Notes: a model not told the origin generated them from the sequence alone. 45,591 bases of DNA from Eubacterium ramulus ATCC 29099 (GCF_000469345.1 NZ_KI271101.1:1-45591); one strand, 5' to 3'. Counted from the first letter of the stretch, positions 35,517 through 44,445 are shown. A program made the numbers and translations.

Positions 35517-37376
35517 ATGTGAACTTCCATAATAAAGTGCAACTCAAGTGAATCATACGGATTGAGAATACCCTGAAAATACTGAAAAAATAAGGAAAAA
35601 CCTGCATTTTTTATTGCAAAAGTGCAGGTTTTTTTACACACTATATTTAGTCGCAAATACAACTATAAAAAGGAAGAAATTATGTACTTAAATTACGTGG
35701 TGGATATACCGAAAATCAAAGGAAAAATTACATTTCGTAACAAGGGAAAAGCCCGCTATGTTTATTATGAATGTGATCGAATTTACGATCCTTCGAAACA
35801 ATATACAACCGTCAAAAGGGTGACAATCGGAAAGATTTCAGATGATGATGAAACGAAGATGAGACCGAATGAGAACTTCAGAAAATACTTTCCTGAAGTG
35901 GATGTGCCGGAGTCTTTAGCGGATTCTGAAAGGAGCAGCTGTCTGAAAGCAGGTACATATATGGTAATTAATCAGGTGGTTAAGAATACTGGATTGAACC
36001 AGAAACTTGAGGACGTTTTTGGAGCTAAAGCAGCTGGTATGATTCTTGATTTTGCAGCATATTCAATCATTACGGAGAGTAATGCAGCACAGTATTATCC
36101 GGACTATGCGTTTAACCATCCGTTGTTTACAGAAGACATGAAAATTTATAGTGATTCCACTCTTTCGGAATTCTTCAGAAGTATTAATGAGAATCAAAGG
36201 CAAGGATTTCTGGACAAATGGAATGAAGAAAGAAATCATAGAGAACGGATTTATGTCTCTTATGATTCTACGAATAAGAACTGCGAAGCCGGAAATATCA
36301 GTATGGTCGAGTACGGGGCTGCTAAGGTGGATGCTGGTCTCCCAATCTTTAACTATGCCGCAGGATATGATCTGAATAATAGTGAACCATTGATGTATGA
36401 GAAGTATCCAGGAAGTATTAATGATGTTTCTCAGGTGCAGTTTATGATTGAAAAAGTTAAGGGATATGGCTATCGAAACATTGGATTTATTCTTGATCGA
36501 GGATATTTTAGCAAAGAAAATCTGAGATACATGGACAATAATGGATTCAGTTTCATCATTATGGTGAAAGGATGTAAGGAATTCATCCGTGACCTGATTC
36601 GTAAACACAAAGGAAGTTTTGAAAGCGATTGGGGGCATCAGATATCAGAATTCGGAGTGTATGGAAAAACAGTCCAAACATTTGTATATGCAGCTGACAC
36701 AAAGAAAAGATATGTTCATGTTTACTACAATGCAGCTAAAGCAGCTGGAGAACGGTCACGACTTGAAGAAAATATCCGGGAGATGCAGAACTATCTTGCA
36801 AGATTTCAGGACACTGAGCATGAATTCGGACCGATGTTTCATAAATACTTCCATATGCATTATAACAAGGAAACCGGACATTTTGTATATGGAGAACCTA
36901 ACCTTTTGGTAATCAGGGAAGAGTTGGATTTGTGTGGATACTTTGCTATTATCTCATCTGAGAAGATGGAAGCAAAAGAAGCGATTGGTCTGTATAAGAA
37001 CAGAGATGCATCAGAAAAAGTATTTCGTGCAGATAAATCGTATCTTGGTAACAACTGTCTGCGGGTAGCTTCTGAAGAATCTGCGTCTACTAAGATATTT
37101 ATCGGATTTATTGCGCTAATCATACGTTGTAAGATTTATCAGGCTTTGAAAAATAAAGCGAAAGAGCTGGTAAAGAAGCCGAATTACCTTACTGTTCCGG
37201 CGGCAATCAGGGAATTGGAAAAAATAGAAATGAACAGACAATTAGATAAAGTATATCGCTTAGATCATGCAGTTACAAATACACAGAAAGTAATATTAGA
37301 CGCATTTGATATCGATGCAGCACATGTCACATACAAAGCAAACTGCATCAGCGAAGTTCTGAAAGGAAGAGGATAA
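35517..37376 (+). mobile_element. IS element, copy B (YREK-type, IS1634-like)
   Basis: It has the same left end as copy A (35517-35611 identical to 34196-34290) and the same leader hairpin (about 35596-35606 with 35623-35633). A complete transposase gene follows. No inverted copy of the left end is visible between the transposase stop and the ugd fragment, so the right end is unidentified or lost. Confidence 0.82.
35682..37376 (+). CDS. IS transposase with DDE and YREK signature (IS1634/IS4-like)
   Basis: The 564-aa transposase carries the catalytic residues of the IS4 superfamily: Asp in YDSTNKNCEAG (about 194), Asp in GFILDRGYFSKENLRYM (about 270), and the YREK block YKNRDASEKVFRADK (about 438-452, Y-x2-R-x3-E-x6-K) with the third acidic residue. 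The N-terminal YLNYVVDIPKIKGKITFRNK is shared with copy A. AAGGAAG at 35670-35676 sets the start at 35682 rather than an upstream in-frame codon. The frame is intact, so it could still be active if its ends are. Confidence 0.92.
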   Translation: MYLNYVVDIPKIKGKITFRNKGKARYVYYECDRIYDPSKQYTTVKRVTIGKISDDDETKMRPNENFRKYFPEVDVPESLADSERSSCLKAGTYMVINQVVKNTGLNQKLEDVFGAKAAGMILDFAAYSIITESNAAQYYPDYAFNHPLFTEDMKIYSDSTLSEFFRSINENQRQGFLDKWNEERNHRERIYVSYDSTNKNCEAGNISMVEYGAAKVDAGLPIFNYAAGYDLNNSEPLMYEKYPGSINDVSQVQFMIEKVKGYGYRNIGFILDRGYFSKENLRYMDNNGFSFIIMVKGCKEFIRDLIRKHKGSFESDWGHQISEFGVYGKTVQTFVYAADTKKRYVHVYYNAAKAAGERSRLEENIREMQNYLARFQDTEHEFGPMFHKYFHMHYNKETGHFVYGEPNLLVIREELDLCGYFAIISSEKMEAKEAIGLYKNRDASEKVFRADKSYLGNNCLRVASEESASTKIFIGFIALIIRCKIYQALKNKAKELVKKPNYLTVPAAIRELEKIEMNRQLDKVYRLDHAVTNTQKVILDAFDIDAAHVTYKANCISEVLKGRG

Positions 37377-37475
37377 ATGGCAAGGAATATTAGTAAAGAG
37401 GATCAGTTAGAAATTGATTTTGTAGCCAATCTTGGCAGCAAAGTTTATACAAGAGATCTGTTCCAGAGAGACTAA
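37377..37475 (+). pseudogene. C-terminal fragment of a second ugd
   Basis: A 32-codon frame ends in [12 protein letters not shown] and a stop. The intact enzyme ends in [12 protein letters not shown] and a stop. The first part, MARNISKEDQLE, has no match. With the fragment at 33983-34087 it marks both sides of an interrupted ugd gene; the IS pair and DUF6718 lie between. Confidence 0.75.
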
Positions 37476-37504
37476 ACGGAGTTGTGATACAGGAGGAATA
37501 TAAA

Positions 37505-38524
37505 ATGACCATTATAGTAACCGGCGGAGCCGGATTTATCGGAAGTAACTTTGTTTTTCATATGCTAAATAAATATCCGGATTACAGAATCATCTGTCTG
37601 GATAAATTGACCTATGCGGGAAATCTGTCCACACTGGCACCGGTGATGGATAATCCGAATTTCCGTTTTGTAAAAGCTGATATTTGTGACAGAGATGCGC
37701 TTTATCAGTTATTCGAAGAAGAACATCCGGATATGGTTGTAAACTTTGCAGCAGAGAGTCATGTAGATCGTTCCATTGAGAATCCGGGAATTTTCCTTGA
37801 GACAAACATCATAGGAACTTCTGTATTGATGGATGCCTGCAGAAAGTACGGAATCAAGCGTTATCATCAGGTTTCTACCGATGAAGTGTATGGTGATCTG
37901 CCGTTAGACCGCCCGGATCTGTTTTTCACAGAGGAGACTCCGATCCATACAAGTTCTCCGTATTCTTCTTCCAAGGCAGCAGCAGATCTGTTGGTACTTG
38001 CATACCACAGAACTTATGGTTTACCGGTTTCTATCAGCCGTTGTTCCAATAACTACGGACCGTATCACTTTCCGGAGAAACTGATTCCGCTGATGATCGC
38101 CAATGCGCTGGCTGACAAACCGTTGCCGGTATATGGTGAAGGTCTGAATGTGCGTGACTGGTTGTATGTGGAGGATCACTGCAAAGCGATTGATCTGATT
38201 ATCCATAACGGTCGTGTTGGTGAGGTTTATAATGTCGGTGGACACAATGAGAAGAAGAATATCGACATTGTAAAGATTATCTGCAAGGAGCTTGGCAAAC
38301 CGGAGAGTCTGATTACACATGTAACGGATCGTAAAGGCCACGATATGCGTTATGCGATTGATCCGACTAAGATTCATAATGAGCTTGGCTGGCTGCCGGA
38401 GACAAAGTTTGAGGATGGTATTAAAAAAACTATTCAGTGGTATCTGGATAACCGTGAGTGGTGGGAGACTATCATTAGTGGTGAGTACCAGAATTATTAT
38501 GAGAAGATGTATGGTAATCGGTAG
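37505..38524 (+). CDS. rmlB: dTDP-glucose 4,6-dehydratase
   Basis: The 339-aa enzyme is an extended short-chain dehydrogenase with the NAD motif [11 protein letters not shown] (residues 6-16), [33 protein letters not shown] and [11 protein letters not shown] (catalytic Tyr and Lys). It converts dTDP-glucose to the 4-keto-6-deoxy intermediate for rhamnose and other deoxysugars of surface polysaccharides. AGGAGGA at about 37491-37497 supports ATG 37505. No rmlA, rmlC or rmlD is nearby, so either partners are elsewhere or the gene is a leftover of a degraded polysaccharide locus, next to ugd fragments. The frame is complete. Confidence 0.96.
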   Translation: MTIIVTGGAGFIGSNFVFHMLNKYPDYRIICLDKLTYAGNLSTLAPVMDNPNFRFVKADICDRDALYQLFEEEHPDMVVNFAAESHVDRSIENPGIFLETNIIGTSVLMDACRKYGIKRYHQVSTDEVYGDLPLDRPDLFFTEETPIHTSSPYSSSKAAADLLVLAYHRTYGLPVSISRCSNNYGPYHFPEKLIPLMIANALADKPLPVYGEGLNVRDWLYVEDHCKAIDLIIHNGRVGEVYNVGGHNEKKNIDIVKIICKELGKPESLITHVTDRKGHDMRYAIDPTKIHNELGWLPETKFEDGIKKTIQWYLDNREWWETIISGEYQNYYEKMYGNR

Positions 38525-38839
38525 GATCGCGTAGTGTGGAAGGCCGTCTCAGTGTTAACTTCCAATAGAGAGTGCAACTGCACCAGAAGCAGAAGGCGAT
38601 TCAGAGCCAGGAGAAGTTAGCAGGTAAAAATATAGATTACGAGATTATCCTGTGATATACTTTAAGAACGAATCTGTGAATAGAAAGCATAGCATTAGAT
38701 GGTTTTGGCTGTGCATGGAGATCCAAGAAAAGAGGTCATTGCGTTAGGACAAACGTATTTTGCAAAACTGCAAACATGAACCCGATTGATACATCGAAGA
38801 AAAACTAAATTTGCATGAGAAACAAAAGGTGGAACTGAA
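38525..38839. other. Island edge: IS-end-like motif, short dead frame and possible promoter
   Basis: AACTTCCAATAGAGAGTGCA (from 38556) resembles the left ends of the two IS copies (about 19 of 24 positions) in the same orientation, without a transposase. A frame of about 26 codons with VHGDPRKEVIALGQTYF ends near 38780 and looks like a gene tail that I cannot name. An extended -10 (TGA-TATACT, TATACT at 38656-38661) may serve the next gene; its -35 is poor. Confidence 0.5.
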
Positions 38840-40231
38840 ATGAATAAGAGTGTCTATTTATATGAACTGGATTCTGTAAGAAATTCAAAAGAAGAGATTC
38901 AATATGCACAGGAACGGATGTTCCAGGAAATTATACTGAATGGGAACCAGGTGATCTTGACCATGAATCAGTTAGCGGATTCTCGTGCATTTCTTGCTGC
39001 GATTGAAAATGAAAATACATTTGAACCATTTTTTGAGTTATGTCAGATGGGGGTGATCCGAATTTCGCAGTATGGAGCGTTGCGTACTCCGTCGCAATAT
39101 TTTCAGGGAAAGATAGAAGAATTTCTGAAGAAGGCAAAGAAAACCGAGTCTGAAAAGAGTGCATTTATTTATTCAGGGGTTCCCGTTGCACATGATGATG
39201 TTGTGATGCTGAGACAGTTGTTGACAGCATTGCGTTATAGTGACCCGGAGTGTCTGAGGGAATTATCTGGTTATAATGAAGAAAATTATAGTGAAGAAAA
39301 GATAGAATATTTGATCCGCTATGTGAAGACGTTGCTGGCATTGAGTGTCAATGCATTTTCATTGAATCCACCTAAAAAGGTAAAGCAAAAGAAACTGACA
39401 GAATATCTTCATGAAATTGCATATCCGCTTACTGATCAGGATACAGTAGAAATTCTGAAAAGAGTTGAGAAAGATTTGAGTTCACAGGATCGTCAGGAAT
39501 ATCGGAGTGCCTGGCATATTTATCTCCACGAAAAAGAGAAAGGAGAAAAGGCAGAATATGCAGAAGCGGTGCTCGATCTATGTTATAATCTTACAACGGA
39601 AGACAGTATTTATGGAATTTCCAAGCATTATGATCCGGAAGATATAGAATCCTGCCGTGAATGGTTCAAAAGCAAATTGAAGGATTACTGGGAGAAGGAT
39701 ATTGCTCCTAGCCATGTTTTCCCTGCAAAGGATAGTACAACGTGGGAACTTTATCAAGGAAAACTCCCGGACTGGAGTTGTGCTATTCGGATTTTGCAGA
39801 TGAAAAATGTGCAGGAAACGCTGGAACTGAAACCGGCTCTTGAAGATGAAAAATTACAGACGGGAAGCCGTTATGAAGTGGGGATGGAGAAAGAGCTGAA
39901 AGAGTGGGATAAAAGTATACATAAAGGAATAAAAAGAAATATCATAGATGCACTAATTGGGGTGGTGATCTTTGTAGGAATTGAGTTGGGAATGAACTAT
40001 CTACAGGATATTGTGTCTGTAGAAGGGGAGCTTTCATTGGCTGCGACCATAGGATGGGCGGTCTTGCAGGTGATAGCTTTTGGTATTCTGAGTTCGTGGA
40101 TTTCGGGTATGATATCCCGTTGGTGGACAAGTTGTGATATTTTAGACAGTATTGAGGAATTGACAAGAACGTGGGCGGATCTGAAAATCGTAAGAAAATG
40201 TCGGGAACGCCTGAAAGTTGAAAAAGGCTGA
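38840..40231 (+). CDS. Two-TM protein of unknown function
   Basis: The 463-aa protein starts with YLYELDSVRNSKEEIQYAQ, a long soluble region (1-370) rich in charged helices. Two transmembrane helices lie near the C-terminus (about 375-396, IDALIGVVIFVGIELGMNYL; and about 404-430, LAATIGWAVLQVIAFGILSS). A 35-residue basic tail follows. There is no signal peptide, so the large N-terminal part is probably cytoplasmic. I do not recognise the family. AAAGGTGG precedes ATG 38840. It lies just outside the island and 56 bases before a Nudix hydrolase gene, possibly in one operon. Confidence 0.7.
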   Translation: MNKSVYLYELDSVRNSKEEIQYAQERMFQEIILNGNQVILTMNQLADSRAFLAAIENENTFEPFFELCQMGVIRISQYGALRTPSQYFQGKIEEFLKKAKKTESEKSAFIYSGVPVAHDDVVMLRQLLTALRYSDPECLRELSGYNEENYSEEKIEYLIRYVKTLLALSVNAFSLNPPKKVKQKKLTEYLHEIAYPLTDQDTVEILKRVEKDLSSQDRQEYRSAWHIYLHEKEKGEKAEYAEAVLDLCYNLTTEDSIYGISKHYDPEDIESCREWFKSKLKDYWEKDIAPSHVFPAKDSTTWELYQGKLPDWSCAIRILQMKNVQETLELKPALEDEKLQTGSRYEVGMEKELKEWDKSIHKGIKRNIIDALIGVVIFVGIELGMNYLQDIVSVEGELSLAATIGWAVLQVIAFGILSSWISGMISRWWTSCDILDSIEELTRTWADLKIVRKCRERLKVEKG

Positions 40232-40287
40232 AATAAAAAATGAAAACCTGCTCACAAGAAGTTGGTAAGAAATAGGGATGAAAGGGA

Positions 40288-40944
40288 ATGGAAATAAAAG
40301 GAACAGAAATGGATTCGATTGAAAAATATCTGGAATTAAGTCGGACGTGTACGGAGCTTTTTGCCCAGTCTGAGGAACTTCCGCTGGTACTTGACCCGAA
40401 GGAACTGTATGCATTTGCACAAAAAAGTGGCAGAAGAATCGGAATTGTATACGAGAGCCATTACCATTTAATGGTTGTGGATGTTGTGCGTGCAAAAAAT
40501 GGAAGTCTGTTTGCATATGAAAGACTGATGAACCGCGTTATGAGAGGTGCGGTTGTTATCGTTCCATATTATAATGGAAAGTATATTTTACTGCGGCAGT
40601 ATCGTCATGCTCTCAGGGAATATCAGTACGGTTTCCCAAGAGGTTTTGGAGAAGAAGGAATTTCTGCAAAGGAGAATGCGGGAAAAGAATTATGGGAAGA
40701 ACTTGGTGTGCAAGCAGAAAAATGGAAAAGTTTCGGAAAAATTGTGCCGGACAGTGGTGCAATGAGTTCAAAGGCAGATGTATTTCTGGCAGAGTTGAAT
40801 GAAGCTCCACAGGTGATACAGGAAGAAGAAATAGTAGGACATATTGCATTGGATTGGGAGCAGTTGGGCGAATGGATCCGGGATGGAAAAATTACGGATG
40901 GTTTTACTCTGGCAGCATATGCAAAGATGAGTTTACAGAAATAA
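40288..40944 (+). CDS. Nudix hydrolase (ADP-ribose pyrophosphatase-like)
   Basis: The 218-aa protein has an N-terminal region of about 85 residues, then a Nudix fold: GAVVIVPYYNGKYILLRQYR and a Nudix box GFGEEGISAKENAGKELWEE. In the canonical GX5EX7REUXEEXGU the first Glu is Ile here and RE is KE, while the E...EE metal ligands (KELWEELG) are kept. The RQYRHALREYQYGFPRG segment resembles ADP-ribose pyrophosphatases. It would hydrolyse a nucleoside diphosphate linked to another group. ATG 40288 (AAAGGG upstream) or 40309 (AAAAGGA upstream) could be the start. Confidence 0.87.
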   Translation: MEIKGTEMDSIEKYLELSRTCTELFAQSEELPLVLDPKELYAFAQKSGRRIGIVYESHYHLMVVDVVRAKNGSLFAYERLMNRVMRGAVVIVPYYNGKYILLRQYRHALREYQYGFPRGFGEEGISAKENAGKELWEELGVQAEKWKSFGKIVPDSGAMSSKADVFLAELNEAPQVIQEEEIVGHIALDWEQLGEWIRDGKITDGFTLAAYAKMSLQK

Positions 40945-41044
40945 TGAGGATAGAAAAGAGGAAAAGACAGTACAAAATCTGCTGCAATGGTGTCAAAGAT
41001 CAATATGATGCAGTCATCATTGATTGTATTTCCTGTGTTTAATA

Positions 41045-41092
41045 AATTGGGGAACATTTCAATGTGATTTGTTAAGAAAAAGTTCCCCAATT
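41045..41092. repeat. Inverted repeat after the Nudix gene
   Basis: AATTGGGGAAC (41045-41055) and GTTCCCCAATT (41082-41092) are perfect inverted repeats around 26 bases. No T-run follows, so termination is uncertain. A similar but shorter pair occurs at 35084-35129. The rest of 40,945-41,171 has no gene I can support. Confidence 0.5.
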
Positions 41093-41171
41093 CGTATTGG
41101 ATATTAAGAGCAAAAATCAAAAAAGGAGAAACTGTTTAAAAATGAACAGGGTGCAGGAGTTTATGGTATAG

Positions 41172-41705
41172 ATGGATATTTATCAGATATGGACAACGTA
41201 TAATAAGCAATGGTCAAGGTATGAAATACTGGCTTTTGGGCTGGTATTAACGGGGGTGTGCATCGGAATGGCGGTGTGTGTATACAGAAAGAAGCTGCGT
41301 ATCATACAGGCATTGGCAGTCGTGGCATTGGTGGTGTTTCTCGGAATTGTATTTGGCTCAACGGTATTTACCAGGATTGGAACGGTCCGTCAGTATGAAT
41401 TATTGCCATTCTGGTCGTGGCGGGAGGTAATCTGTAACCACGACCGGGAGTTGTTAAAGGAAAACCTGTTGAATTTTATCTTGTTGTTGCCGGCAGGGAT
41501 TCTGCTTCCGCTCATTGCGAATCATAAAATTAAGTGGTATCAGGCTCTGGTGATCGGAATCCTGATGTCAGCGACAATTGAGCTCAGTCAGCTGATTTTT
41601 ATGCGTGGTCTGTTTGAGTGGGATGATATGATTCACAATGGGTTGGGGTGTATGGCAGGATGTCTGTTTACGAATAATTTTGTGAAAAGTGGAGTAAAAC
41701 ATTAA
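41172..41705 (+). CDS. VanZ-family membrane protein (second copy)
   Basis: The 177-aa protein has transmembrane helices at about 18-36, 45-63, 100-118 and 127-143. The VanZ motif is IELSQLIFMRGLFEWDDMIH (about 138-157), followed by NGLGCMAGCLF. The motif NLLNFILLLPAGILLP precedes it. It is only distantly similar to the VanZ-like protein at 22989-23513. CAGGAG near 41153 is the ribosome site. The role is unknown; glycopeptide resistance is not implied, since no ligase genes are here. Confidence 0.86.
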   Translation: MDIYQIWTTYNKQWSRYEILAFGLVLTGVCIGMAVCVYRKKLRIIQALAVVALVVFLGIVFGSTVFTRIGTVRQYELLPFWSWREVICNHDRELLKENLLNFILLLPAGILLPLIANHKIKWYQALVIGILMSATIELSQLIFMRGLFEWDDMIHNGLGCMAGCLFTNNFVKSGVKH

Positions 41706-41735
41706 CAATAACATTGCTTTGAAACAATGATGATG

Positions 41736-41794
41736 TTGATTCATGGATTTGCCCATGATAAGATTGATACAATGAGAATGATAAAGAATATAAT
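41736..41794 (+). promoter_or_regulatory. Two promoter candidates for the cysteine protease
   Basis: Candidate one is TTGATT (41736-41741), a 17-bp spacer and TAAGAT (41759-41764). Candidate two is TTGATA (41764-41769), a 19-bp spacer and a perfect TATAAT (41789-41794). The start codon is at 41830. Confidence 0.5.
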
Positions 41795-41829
41795 AATTAA
41801 TGGTTTTACAGATAACGGAGGGAGTTCAA

Positions 41830-44193
41830 ATGAGAAAAAAAAGATTTGAGGCGCTGTTATTAAGTTTGGTGCTGGCATTGTCTCCACTGAGCACCATGCA
41901 GATACAGGCGAAAAATGTTTCCGATGATACGAATGTGAAAACGGCACAAAACACGGGATATATAGAAAGTGATCTGGATAGGAATGTGCCTGTACACAGA
42001 GCAGGCGTTGCTGCATATGCGATGCTGCCATCTGCTTATTCGACAGATATTGATGCATGCAGACGCGAATATCCGGCAGTGCGTGACCAGAATCCATATG
42101 GTACCTGCTGGGCATTTTCTTCCCTCGGTCTGGCAGAGTTTGATCTGATCAGTGATGGAATCGCAAAGAAAGACATTGATCTGAGCGAGTTGCAGCTGAT
42201 TTATTTTACTTATAATTTTGTGACGGATCCATTGGGCGGCACAAAAGGGGATACCGCAGAATACAACAGTGCAGAGGCGAAAGGCAGTTTTCTGAATTTT
42301 GGCGGTAATTATGAGATGGCAGCCCGGAGAATGAGCCAGTGGGTCGGCGCGGTAAAGGAAGCGGATGTTCCGTATACGGATGCTGAGAAAGTGGAGCAAT
42401 CAGGACTGAAAGACAGTTATGCTTACAGCCGTGATGTGGCGCATCTGGAAAATGCATACTGCATGAGCCTGAAGGAAGATACGGATGGTGTGAAGGCACA
42501 GATCATGGATCATGGTGCGGTAGGTGTGATGTATGATCATCTGGATAAGGCGATGGCGAAGAATCAGAAAGGAGAATATACCTACTATGATGCCGAAGCC
42601 AGCGGCAACGGACATGCGGCTATGATCGTTGGCTGGGATGATGATTATTCCAGAGACAATTTTGCAGGATATGCAAAACCGGCACACAATGGTGCGTGGC
42701 TGATCCGAAACAGCTGGGGATCTTACTGTGATTATTTCTGGATGTCTTACGAGACGGTTTCACTCGGTGAGGCTGCGTGGGCGTTTGATTTTGATACGAC
42801 GGATGCGTATGACAATAATTATCAGCTGGATGGTGGTCTGAACGCATATCCGACAGAGTTTGATACGCTTGCGAATGTATTTACGGTTCAGGATGCAAAG
42901 GCTGGTGTGGAAGCGGAAGAGCTGAGAGCAGTCAACGTATCTATGATGCACAATGCGAATGTATCTTATACGATCAGTGTTTATACAGATCTGAAGGATC
43001 CGAAAGATCCGACCAGCGGTACAAAGCAGGAAAAGGCAACGACAACCGGTGAGACTTCTTATGCCGGTATCTATACCATTCCGCTGGAGAATGCTGTGGA
43101 GCTGCAGCCGGGAACGACTTTTTCTGTTGTGGTCCAGACGGATACCAATGCGGTAGAGTGTGAGCTGGAGATGTCCATCGAGAATGGAGGCCAGGTCATC
43201 TGGTCCTGTGATGTCAGCAAGGGAAATGAAAAGACGTTTTATCAGTACCACAATAAGTTTTATGCATATCCATATGGAAATGCCTGCATCAAGGCACTGA
43301 CGTCAGAGGTGAAGAATCCGGCTTATAAAACCGGTATTTATACTGAAAATGGCGAGGATGTCTACTATGTAGACGGAACGCGCCGGCATGATACCGGTCT
43401 TGTGGAGGTAGATGGCGTACGCTACTATATGAATGACGGTGTTGTACAGAAGGAAGAAACGGTTGTTATGCAGGAGGATGGCACCTGGGTATACATTAAT
43501 GAAGAGGGTGTCGCAGATGATTCTTACTGTGGTTTTGTTTCTTACGGCGGAAGCTGGTGGGAGATTCGAAACGGTGTGATTGATTTTTCTGTAAATAGTG
43601 TGGATGAAGGTATTGTCAATGGTGAATATGGCTGGTGGAATGTGGTAAATGGCCGTGTGGATATGGGAAATACGGTCGCACAGAATGCCGGTGGCTGGTG
43701 GTGTATCCGGAATGGTAAGGTAGATTTCTCCTATACCGGAGTCGCACAGAATGCCGGCGGCTGGTGGAGAATCGAAAACGGCATGGTGAATTTTGCTTAT
43801 AACGGTGTGGTAAACAGTGAGTATGGCTGGTGGTTCATCCGCAACGGCAGCATTGATTTTACTTATACCGGTCTGGCGCAGAATGAATATGGCTGGTGGA
43901 GAATCGTCAACGGAACGATTGATTTTGGCTGCAACAGTGTCGTAGACAGTGAATATGGCTGGTGGTATGTCAGAAATGGCCAGGTCGATTTCGGTTATAC
44001 AGGCGTTGCGCAGAATGAATATGGCTGGTGGAGAATCGAAAACGGTGCTTTGAATTTTGGCTTTACCGGTCTGGCGCAGAATGAATACGGCTGGTGGTAT
44101 ATCCGCAGTGGTATGCTGGATTTCTCCTATACAGGATATGTGGGATGGTACGGTGTAAATTACCGGGTGCAGAATGGTCAGGTGATCTTTTAA
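41830..44193 (+). CDS. Secreted papain-like (C1A) cysteine protease with Trp-rich repeats
   Basis: The 787-aa protein has a signal peptide (MRKKRFEALLLSLVLALSPL, cleavage probably after IQA at about 27). A papain-like domain at about 65-340 has Q87 and C93 (RDQNPYGTCWAFSS), H262 (GNGHAAMIVGW) and N294 (IRNSWG), the full catalytic set. A beta-rich middle region (about 350-500) follows. Next comes a short choline-binding-like stretch with VYYVDGTRRHDTGLVEVDGV, and finally ten 22-residue GWW repeats to the C-terminus. No LPXTG motif is present, so surface attachment is probably through the repeats. GGAGGGAG upstream supports 41830 over an earlier in-frame ATG, and the signal peptide begins there. 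It should digest host or dietary protein or remodel the surface. Confidence 0.92.
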   Translation: MRKKRFEALLLSLVLALSPLSTMQIQAKNVSDDTNVKTAQNTGYIESDLDRNVPVHRAGVAAYAMLPSAYSTDIDACRREYPAVRDQNPYGTCWAFSSLGLAEFDLISDGIAKKDIDLSELQLIYFTYNFVTDPLGGTKGDTAEYNSAEAKGSFLNFGGNYEMAARRMSQWVGAVKEADVPYTDAEKVEQSGLKDSYAYSRDVAHLENAYCMSLKEDTDGVKAQIMDHGAVGVMYDHLDKAMAKNQKGEYTYYDAEASGNGHAAMIVGWDDDYSRDNFAGYAKPAHNGAWLIRNSWGSYCDYFWMSYETVSLGEAAWAFDFDTTDAYDNNYQLDGGLNAYPTEFDTLANVFTVQDAKAGVEAEELRAVNVSMMHNANVSYTISVYTDLKDPKDPTSGTKQEKATTTGETSYAGIYTIPLENAVELQPGTTFSVVVQTDTNAVECELEMSIENGGQVIWSCDVSKGNEKTFYQYHNKFYAYPYGNACIKALTSEVKNPAYKTGIYTENGEDVYYVDGTRRHDTGLVEVDGVRYYMNDGVVQKEETVVMQEDGTWVYINEEGVADDSYCGFVSYGGSWWEIRNGVIDFSVNSVDEGIVNGEYGWWNVVNGRVDMGNTVAQNAGGWWCIRNGKVDFSYTGVAQNAGGWWRIENGMVNFAYNGVVNSEYGWWFIRNGSIDFTYTGLAQNEYGWWRIVNGTIDFGCNSVVDSEYGWWYVRNGQVDFGYTGVAQNEYGWWRIENGALNFGFTGLAQNEYGWWYIRSGMLDFSYTGYVGWYGVNYRVQNGQVIF
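43534..44190 (+). repeat. Ten tandem 66-bp repeats encoding GWW units
   Basis: The DNA encodes about ten units of the form (V/L)AQNEYGWWRIxNGxxDFxYTG, 22 residues each. The eight inner units are most alike; units alternate between AQN(E/A)(Y/G)GWW and V(V/D)(N/D)SEYGWW forms. The last unit is degenerate (YVGWYGVNYRVQNGQVIF). Copy number could vary by recombination. Confidence 0.88.
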
Positions 44194-44214
44194 CCGGAAC
44201 AGGGGAATCTTGTA

Positions 44215-44253
44215 GAAGTGGTTTCGCAAAACGACTTCAGGGAATGATTTTTA
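44215..44253 (+). terminator. Probable terminator after the cysteine protease
   Basis: GAAGTGGTTT (44215-44224) pairs, with one mismatch, with AAACGACTTC (44229-44238). A T-rich tract follows after a short gap. Confidence 0.5.
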
Positions 44254-44330
44254 TTTCATACTTATAGTGTGAATTAAATATACGGTTTGAATGGAGATTG
44301 ATTTATGAGAAATTAAAGGTTAACTCCTTC

Positions 44331-44359
44331 TTGCACGAACGAGCGTTCTTCTGTATAAT
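44331..44359 (+). promoter_or_regulatory. SOS-type promoter with LexA box
   Basis: TTGCAC (44331-44336), a 17-bp spacer and a perfect TATAAT (44354-44359). Inside the spacer is CGAACGAGCGTTC (44336-44348), a perfect GAAC-N4-GTTC as in Gram-positive LexA boxes. LexA bound there would block the polymerase. Confidence 0.78.
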
Positions 44360-44390
44360 GTAGTTGTAAAGATTTGAGTTGAAAAATGTG

Positions 44391-44418
44391 GAGTTTGTAG
44401 CAAAAAAATTACGAACTC
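44391..44418 (+). other. Hairpin just downstream of the SOS promoter
   Basis: GAGTTTGTA (44391-44399) pairs with TACGAACTC (44410-44418), including one G-T pair. No T-run follows, so it is more likely a leader structure than a terminator. Confidence 0.45.
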
Positions 44419-44445
44419 TGGAGTCTGTTTGCCTGTGAATGTATA

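Noticed and set aside
31622-41124. Exact 20-mer TAAGAGCAAAAATC... at 31622 and 41105
   Set aside because: It is A-rich, low in complexity, and the flanks share nothing; chance or trivial similarity is enough.
43534-44190. CRISPR-like array
   Set aside because: The repeats are 66 bp, in frame and coding for GWW units of the protease, with no unique spacers. No CRISPR array or cas gene was seen in the window.
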